Assembly: GCA_019671135.1 (NCBI GenBank)
Contig: JAHRHY010000001.1
Coordinates: forward strand, 2,604,001 to 2,668,000
Source of the DNA: Linnemannia hyalina
Taxonomy: Eukaryota; Mortierellomycota; Mortierellomycetes; Mortierellales; Mortierellaceae
Reading direction: 5' to 3'
Length of the DNA: 64,000 bases
The position numbers and the translations under genes are program-made. The stretch's first letter is position 1. Each line of letters begins with the position of its first letter. A model generated the notes under the pieces. It had not been told where the DNA came from. It did no database searches and was given only the letters and a program-made list of their open reading frames with translations. Shown piece after piece: positions 57,566 through 64,000 of this stretch.

Positions 57566-59366
57566 CTAAGAGACTGTGATGTCGGACCGGCTCTCTCTCA
57601 ACCACACAATGCACTCTGGCACCACTCGCTCTTCTTCCTCCCCCTCATCTAGAAGCTGATCGTCGCAATCATAGTACTCCAATCCATAAATTCTCCTCAA
57701 CCGGGGCCAATGCTCCGCCATCCATTTCACTTCTGCAAGCCCAATCCTATGCGCCATCCCCGCCACCACTAACTTTTCCAACTCTTCCAATCCGCTCAGC
57801 TCATCCAACCCACTGGCAAGAGAGAGTTCTAGGCAGGAGGTTTGCATATAGCCGTCGACAACCATCCTACGGAGACCGTTCAGGTCGAGGTAGGAGTATT
57901 CGGGGTCGTTGCGGTTGTTCCCGGATGTGCCCAGCCACAGTTTTCGGAGGTGCGTACAGCGGCCGAGGTTCTTGAGGAGGAGTCGTTGGAAGGTGTGGGA
58001 TTCTTGGACCGCGAGCGGGGAGGGGGGTGTTTCGAGGGTGAATGCAGGGGGTGGCGGTGTCCATTGGCTGAGGTCGAGCTCTGGCTCAATCTCGGCGACG
58101 AACACATCGGGCCGGGGGACGTTGATGATCTTGCACTCGAAAACTTCTAGCATCTCACATCGCCAGAGGTGCTGAATAGCTCCCATGAAATCCAATTCTG
58201 TCTCCAGACTAGGGCGGTACCCAAGATCGTCCTCCATGGTCTTTACAAATTTCAACCTCGGACCGTTATCGAGTAAAGCCTGCAAAGTCTCCGCACAAAA
58301 GCGACGGCCCGATACATCAATGTACTCCAACGTCGATGCATGTCTCAGAAAGGTATCCATGACAGTATTGTCGAAACGGTGCTCCTCCCCTGGCCCACAA
58401 GTCGCCAGCTCAATGGACGTCGAGAAGGACCCCTCTCCCGGGGTGTTGACAAGAACTTGGTGACAGATCTGTTCTACAAAATTGACTACCCACATCAATC
58501 TCGAGGTAGGCCAAGTTCGAGTCGGTTACGGCGCGGAGGGCATCCAATTCCTCGCGGTTGATAGTCGCGACCAGGTCTAGTTGAAGATCCCTCAACCGCG
58601 GGTACTTTTCCACCAGCGCCCATGCTGCCGACGACATATCTCCTCCTCCTCCTCCTCCTCCTACAACTCCAACTCCAGCAATAGGCTGAATATGCCCCAT
58701 GAACGCCGAAACGGAACGCATACCATCATAAATCACCGGTCGATCAAACAGCGAGAACCGTGCCGCTCTCGCACCCTCCCTTGCACACCATAGTCCCCCT
58801 TGCCCCGGTGACTCCGACTGCGAACGCAACTCCTTTAACGACATCAACGACTCCCAGAGCAGCGCCACAACATCCTCTTTCTCGAGACAGTAAGAAGGGA
58901 GGGCGAGGTATTCGAGGTATGGATTTTGGGCGAGGAGGGTGAGGAGAATGGTCTCTTCTGCGACGGCCACGGACTTTACGGCTTTGGGTTTTGTGTTTAT
59001 GCTGGAGGATGAGGAGGGTGAGGATTCGCTTGCTTTTGCCACTGCTGCTGATGCGGGTGATGATAAAAGGCTCGCGCCGTATCCGTGAAATTCACCAGTG
59101 GCAAGGGCACCGAATCCAGTCGTAGCAGGAGCAGGCGCACCGAATCCTGCAGTGGCAGCAGATGCACCGAATCCTGTAGAGGCAGCAGGAGCACCGAATC
59201 CGGTCCAAGTAGGTGTAAGAGCAAAAAATCTTAAAAGCCCAGAGGTCGACGATGAACTACCCAACCCGAACCTGGTCGACAGGCCCTGCACTCCTCCTAC
59301 TCCTTGATCAATCTTACGAGGTCTTTGCCCACAACCCAGCGACCCCATCCTCCCCTTCGACATCAT
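57566..59366 (-). pseudogene. F-box/LRR-type gene, copy D, minus strand, frameshifted
   Basis: Two overlapping minus-strand frames, 58410-59366 and 57566-58498, make one LRR protein: YPRLRDLQLDLVATINREEL and NLAYLEI in the first, then VVNFVEQICHQVLVNTPGEG, STLEYIDVSGRRFCAETLQ and LRKLWLGTSGNNRNDPEYS in the second. The frame changes by one at about 58490. The first frame also carries a Gly/Ala/Thr-rich repeat (TGFGAPA units, about 59095-59215) and a poly-Gly run from a (TCC)n microsatellite at 58638-58664. A proper F-box start is not visible upstream, so the 5' end is probably lost as well. The subfamily differs from copies A to C. Confidence 0.65.
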
Positions 59367-60431
59367 AGCGATAGATCTGCTGCAGGTTCGAGGTGTTGAT
59401 CCAGACAGGGGAGAGGAAGATGCGGCGCTACTCCTTCAAGATTTGGATCCAGGCGACAGGATCTCTCATTGAGGCACCTGTCGACAGTACAGAGTGTCTC
59501 TGCTGGTGAGTTTGAGATTCCTCTTGTTTGGTAAACAGTCAATCCCTGCTGAGATTGAGATATGCTGAGAAAAACAGAGAACGTGAGAGGACTTGAGAGG
59601 AAGGGAGAGAAGAGAGAAAAAAGTGTACTCTCACATTAATCGTCACATTTTTTTCCCCTTCGAATTAAAGCCCCCCTTTCTTTTTTATTTCGTTCCTCGT
59701 TTACATGATTGGCAGCGAAAATTTTAGATTAGTTTGAAACCGATAAAGTTTGGTGGCGTCTACTGATGAGAAAAGCGATGGACTTGTCCTGATGAACGCT
59801 ATGGTAAGGGAAAAGAGAGAGAGAGAAAGTGTGAGTGGGGGAGGGGCTTAACATTAGGATGTGCCAGAAAAATCCTTCCCCTCCCCCCCCATTAATTGTT
59901 CTGTACACGTGTACCTTGCAAAACGTGGTTCATGAATAGGCAGACAGAAAAATCGTCGATCGAAGCGGAGAAAGAAAAGAGAGATACTCAGAATGACTTA
60001 AAGAGCCAATTTATTTCCCGCTCGAAAACTGCAGAGTCCTGAGCCGCTTGATAGTCTCTGTCGTCCGTATCTCTCTAATATCTGCATATCCCGATCTGCA
60101 GGAGAAGACATCGTGATGTACGCAGTCGATGGGCAGATGCATCACCCGTTTAGTGTTGGGTGTGTACTGTCGATAGGACGTGCACCCGACGCATCCTGTC
60201 GAAACAAGGATTTGTTCCTTCCCACATTCTCTTATTATTTAACCTAAGATTATAATGAGAAGCTCCTTGTTTCTTTCTTTCTTTTCTTCTTTCACTTCCT
60301 AACCGCCCTCACTCCAGCACAATCCACACCGCACACTCTCCTCCACATTTACCTACATACTACTCTCAACTTATTTTCGCCACACCCAGGCGTGACGAGA
60401 ATGGTCGATGAGGCGTTGGGGGGCATCGTGA
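59367..60431. other. 1-kb region without an assignable gene
   Basis: The first 130 bp may be remains of the copy D 5' end. The rest is AT-rich with purine tracts (59590-59625, 59810-59835) and a CT-rich stretch (60260-60360) that looks like a promoter/leader before the Fanzor relic. No gene visible. Confidence 0.5.
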
Positions 60432-60950
60432 CGACCGGTCATAGAGAGAAAAGTACTATTCGCCGTCGGCAATGGCACGTTCAAGTCGGGACTGAACCTC
60501 ACATTGGTGCATACCACGTTCCTGCGCCGGCTACTGCAAAAGATAACAAGACGAGAGAGTGGGTAGAAGAGGTATGCATGGTCGTATCTATTAATTGTAT
60601 GTACCTTCATGATGCGGTGGCGATGTAGAGACACCTGTGTATTGACCCTTTCGTTATTTTTTAACTGATGGGACATAGTCCTTGCTTGCAAGGCTGCATT
60701 TGTAGACGAGTATATAATGTCTACGGTATGCCCTATCTGTGTCTCCAAGGTCGAGCGGACCCGACTCGCCAAGCCATGTATGAGAGTGTGTGCCTGTAAT
60801 GAATGCGAGCGCTGGATTCATCGAGACTTGGTAGGCGCGCACAGTATTGCCATCATTCGCGAACATTATCTCCAGTCTCTAGGACGGCCCGAGCCCCTTG
60901 CAAGACCCCTACACAAACAATTGCAGATAGAAACTATAGTTGTTTTATCC
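60432..60950 (+). pseudogene. Fanzor-like (TnpB-type) relic, C-terminal part only
   Basis: Two plus-strand pieces joined by a plausible intron (donor after 60558, acceptor before 60679, phases matching) read as a TnpB/Fanzor C-terminus. Exon A: VLFAVGNGTFKSGLNLTLV, the GxGTF block with basic residues that precedes RuvC-II. Exon B: AAFVDEYIMSTVCPICVSK with the RuvC-II Glu and an S-T-x-x-C motif, a zinc ribbon (CPIC and CACNEC), then WIHRDLVGAHSIAI with the RuvC-III Asp. A TGA stands immediately upstream in the same frame (60429-60431) and no N-terminal half is found, so this is a truncated relic. The motif spelling (HRDLVGAHSIAI) is unlike the Crypton-borne gene (GRDSNACVNIA), so it belongs to another subfamily. 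Confidence 0.7.
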
Positions 60951-62176
60951 AAAGCTTACATTGACAGGCGACGGGATAGTACCAGCGTATATTGTTCTGA
61001 ATGGATTTGTTTCGTGAAATTGAATGAGGTCTCGAGCTTGAGACCCGTTTGTACGATCACAAGAATACATGCGAGAGAACCGAGCGTTTGATAGTGGATA
61101 AGGGTGGAATTGAGAGGGGAGTGAAGAGCAGGCAACAAGTACATCGTATGACAGTTGAATATGACACACAAGGGCGCAACGTTAAGGAGTCCACACCTGG
61201 TAATGCCGAGAGAAAGATTAAGGGAAGTGATAAAAGGGCTGGCCGTATGCAGCTATAAGAAAGCCCATGCTTATGGGTCCATTCGATCGCGGTGACCACT
61301 CGACAATACGAGCTTTACATGCAAGTATGTATACGAGGTGGGATGATGATTATTTGATCGAGCAAGCTTTATGCACTCTATCCCGCAAATATTGTCCCCT
61401 GCACGACGGGCACGGATTATTTGGTCGAGTAAGCTTTATGCACTCTATCCCGCAAATATTGTCTCCCTGCACGAGGGTTACAACGGATAGAGTCTGGACC
61501 CTAGCAAAGTTAACGTGCATCCGTGTCTTATTTTGTACTAGTCTACCAATCGCGTCCGTGGAATAGATAATTCAGGCACAAAGGGCATTTGGACATGAAA
61601 ATTAGAGCACATCAACACATGCAAATTTTTTACTCTGTGAGCGTCCATCGCGAGGGACGATACAAGGGAGATATCAAAGATTTGGGCTCTGATTGCATAT
61701 GCGACATGTTGCAAGGCACTCTGCATTTTCAAACAAGACGTCGTAATAAAGGATATTAGCCAATGAAGTGCCATGGCGCCTTTATGTAGCGCGATCAATG
61801 CCGATAACGATGGACAATGGGCGATTGGCGATGAAAGATTGAAGATGGCATTTTGATTGTTGTGTGTGAAAGATATATCATGTCTCTGTTACTTCTCTCC
61901 ACATGTGCTGTACACACGTTCATGTACGGCCATGGGGAGTGAGTTTCTATTCCTCAGGGCTACACCCTCTTATCGGATTGAACCTACCTACCTATATAAT
62001 GACCATTGAAGCGGAAATTCCCCAGATCGTTGTTCTCGCAAACCCACTCTACTTGGCCCACTATCCACTTACGATCTACCCCCCCTCCTCCCTTCTTCCT
62101 TCCTCAGATTTCTTCATCCCCTTACCTCTTCCCCACATAACGTTTGCAGTTTTCAGCAGCCTCACCTCGCCTTACT
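60951..62176. other. 1.2-kb spacer upstream of the chitinase
   Basis: Contains the end of the open frame from the Fanzor relic (stop at 61091), a 67-bp tandem duplication at 61348-61481, and the chitinase promoter (CT-rich from about 62070). No gene visible. Confidence 0.5.
61348..61481. repeat. 67-bp tandem duplication
   Basis: Two units starting GATTATTTG at 61348 and 61415 share AAGCTTTATGCACTCTATCC and GCAAATATTGTC, followed by CCCTGCACGA, with few mismatches. It lies 0.4 kb downstream of the Fanzor relic. Confidence 0.9.
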
Positions 62177-63732
62177 ATGATGAACCCATTTCAAATTGCG
62201 CTTTATGCGCTATTCAGTATTGCCCTTTTTGGGCATTGTACTCTGGCCTTCAACCCCCTTAGCAAGACCAATGTTGTCAACTACTGGGGACAAAAGTATG
62301 TAGCAGTATGAACTTCACCCTGTTATTCTCTTGCTTTGGATCGTCTGCTCTACACTATGTGCTAATAAACATGTCCATTTTCATCGTTCCTTTTCCTTTA
62401 AACAGCTCTGTCTCGTCCGTTGGAGGCACCGAAGGTGATCTGGCCACCTATTGCCAGGATGATACCGTCGATGCCTTTGTCGTTGCCTTTGTCTCCCAGA
62501 TTGTGAACGGCGCCCCCATCCTAAACTTGGCCAATCACTGCGGTGCTACCTTCCCTGGAACTAGTCTTCTCAACTGCCCCAAAGTTGGCCAAGATATCAA
62601 GGCCTGCCAAGCTAAAGGAAAGGCCCTTGTTATCTCCATTGGCGGTGCCTCCGGCTCCTACTCTATTGACGATCCTGCGGCAGGTGCTGCATTTGCGGAG
62701 CAGATTTGGAACATCTTCCTGGGCGGCAACTCGGCCACGCGTCCATTCGGTGATGCCGTTCTTGATGGTGTCGATCTTGACCTTGAATCCGGCACCAACA
62801 AAGGATATGTCGCCTTCATTGAGACCCTTCGCGCCAAGTTCGCAGCCACGTCTCGCCCCTTCTACATCACCTCCGCCCCCCAATGCCCATACCCAGATCT
62901 GGCCACACAGGCCGCACTCAACGCGGCATGGTTTGACCTGGTCTTGGTCCAGTTCTACAACAACTATTGCGGCGTGCAGAGCTACGGTACGAGTAACTTC
63001 AACTTTGATTCATGGAACAAATGGGCCACGGAAGTGTCCATCAACAAGAACGTGCGAGTGCTTTTAGGTGTCCCTGGTGGCCCCGGAGGTGCAGGTTCGG
63101 GTATCATTGGAGCCAGTCAACTTACCACAATCCTCGGCAACGTCAAGTCATACTCGAACTTTGGTGGTGTAATGATGTGGGACGTTGGAATCGCCAAACA
63201 GTCCGGTCTTGCTGTAGCCGCCGCCAACTACCTTCATAGCCAACCTAGTACAACAACTACAACCTCATCCCGCACGACAACGACCGCTACTACCACCACA
63301 ACCTCCACTCGTACCTCTACCGCCCCCACCTCGACACCAACCGGTGGATCGTGCTCTGCTCCTGCTTGGTCCGCCACCGCCACTTATAATGCCCAGGACC
63401 AAGTCTCGTACAATGGCCGTCTCTACTCTGCTCTGTGGTGGTCCCAGAACAACGTCCCTTCTGCTGGTGCCCCCTGGTCCGACATTGGTGCCTGCAGTGG
63501 CACTGGTCCCACTCCCACTGGCACTCCTACCCCTGGCGGCTGTGGTTCTGTTGGCGCTTGGTCCTCCTCGACGGCCTACAGTGGTGGCGCCAAGGTTTCG
63601 TATGCCGGATTCGTCTACACTGCACAGTGGTGGACTCAAGGCGAGACTCCCGGCTCAGCCTCGGTTTGGACCAAGGGCGCTGCCTGCTCCGGTACCCTTC
63701 GTCGTCGCCGTCTTTACGCCAATCGACGCTAA
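62177..63732 (+). CDS. Secreted GH18 class III chitinase with two CBM5/12 modules
   Basis: Hydrolyses beta-1,4 bonds of chitin, outside the cell or in the wall. Model: join(62177-62295, 62406-63732), 481 aa. Two adjacent ATGs at 62177 and 62180; the N-terminus (FQIALYALFSIALFGHCTLA) is a signal peptide. Catalytic domain: NVVNYWGQN, SIGG at 117-120, then DGVDLDLES with catalytic Glu at about 167, the hevamine-like (class III) pattern. A Thr/Ser-rich linker (about 345-385), a likely O-glycosylation site, leads to two carbohydrate-binding modules of the CBM5/12 type (PAWSATATYNAQDQVSYNGR...W and GAWSSSTAYSGGAKVSYAG...W), each with the W/Y pairs typical of chitin binding. No GPI-anchor signal; the C-terminus ends in Arg-rich residues (RRRRLYANRR). 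Likely roles are wall remodelling or mycoparasitism. Confidence 0.95.
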
Positions 63733-64000
63733 TGCAAGGGGGATACAGCAATAGAGACCTTATGGACTATTTCAGGACTGGATACAAGTGATATCCCAAT
63801 GTCACTCCATTCTTCTTTCCTCTATCTGTCGTTCTCTTGCTCTCTCTCTCTCCCTCTCTCTTCCTTTCCCCTCTTATCATACCTATTACCTTGTTACTCT
63901 GCGCGATTTCTTTGCCTTCTATCTGTAATAAGAATTAAAACATTTGATATAAGTACCCTTGGCTGGTCCGGGTGGTTTACTTATCTTACCGATTTGAGGC
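63733..64000. other. Chitinase 3' region
   Basis: CT-rich stretch (63830-63880) and AATTAAAA near 63934; the probable 3' UTR of the chitinase gene. No further gene begins before the window ends. Confidence 0.6.

Noticed and set aside
1..64000. CRISPR arrays, rRNA genes, bacterial operons
   Set aside because: No regularly spaced repeats, no rRNA sequence and no ribosome-binding-site-led gene strings; the gene structure is eukaryotic throughout.

Overview
The window is eukaryotic nuclear DNA from a filamentous fungus. Genes are widely spaced and split by short GT-AG introns, many with a CTAAC-type branch site, and the spacers are pyrimidine-rich and full of microsatellites. Gene content (FTR1, a Wee1-type kinase, glutaryl-CoA dehydrogenase, a CLYBL-type lyase, Rsm22, a class III chitinase) together with clusters of decaying F-box/LRR genes and TnpB-like Fanzor genes fits an early-diverging fungus. 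Mortierellaceae is my best guess; this is inference, not something the sequence proves. Exon coordinates come from splice-site and reading-frame reasoning by eye; each multi-exon model given with exact exons closes in frame.

Layout. 0-1.8 kb: decayed LRR paralogue. 2.3-7.1 kb (minus): iron permease FTR1 and a seven-exon Wee1-family kinase. 7.1-12.5 kb: a 5.4-kb gene-free pyrimidine-rich tract leading into an unidentified 1078-aa gene (12.5-16.5 kb, plus). 17.7-22.3 kb: two mitochondrial acyl-CoA enzymes facing each other, glutaryl-CoA dehydrogenase (plus) and a CLYBL/CitE-like lyase (minus). 22.7-32.5 kb: a composite mobile element with an eight-exon 1635-aa Fanzor (eukaryotic TnpB-like) gene on minus and a four-exon 919-aa Crypton-type tyrosine recombinase on plus, transcribed divergently from a shared 637-bp spacer. 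33.3-36.0 kb: Rsm22/METTL17, a mitoribosome assembly factor. 36-60 kb: accessory territory with LRR and F-box/LRR paralogues in all states from intact to shredded, a small DUF7514-like gene, and long unassignable spacers. 60.4-60.95 kb: a second, truncated Fanzor-like relic of a different subfamily. 62.2-63.7 kb: a secreted GH18 chitinase with two CBM5/12 modules.

The most interesting system is the Crypton-Fanzor element: both genes look intact, and the domains needed for site-specific recombination (R, HxxR, H/W, Y) and for the C-terminal half of an RNA-guided nuclease (E, TSxxC zinc ribbon, RD) are readable. A matching 10-bp sequence lies outside each gene, and a hairpin lies just downstream of the nuclease gene where TnpB/Fanzor systems usually encode their guide RNA. 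The second relic 28 kb away shows the locus has been visited by such genes more than once.
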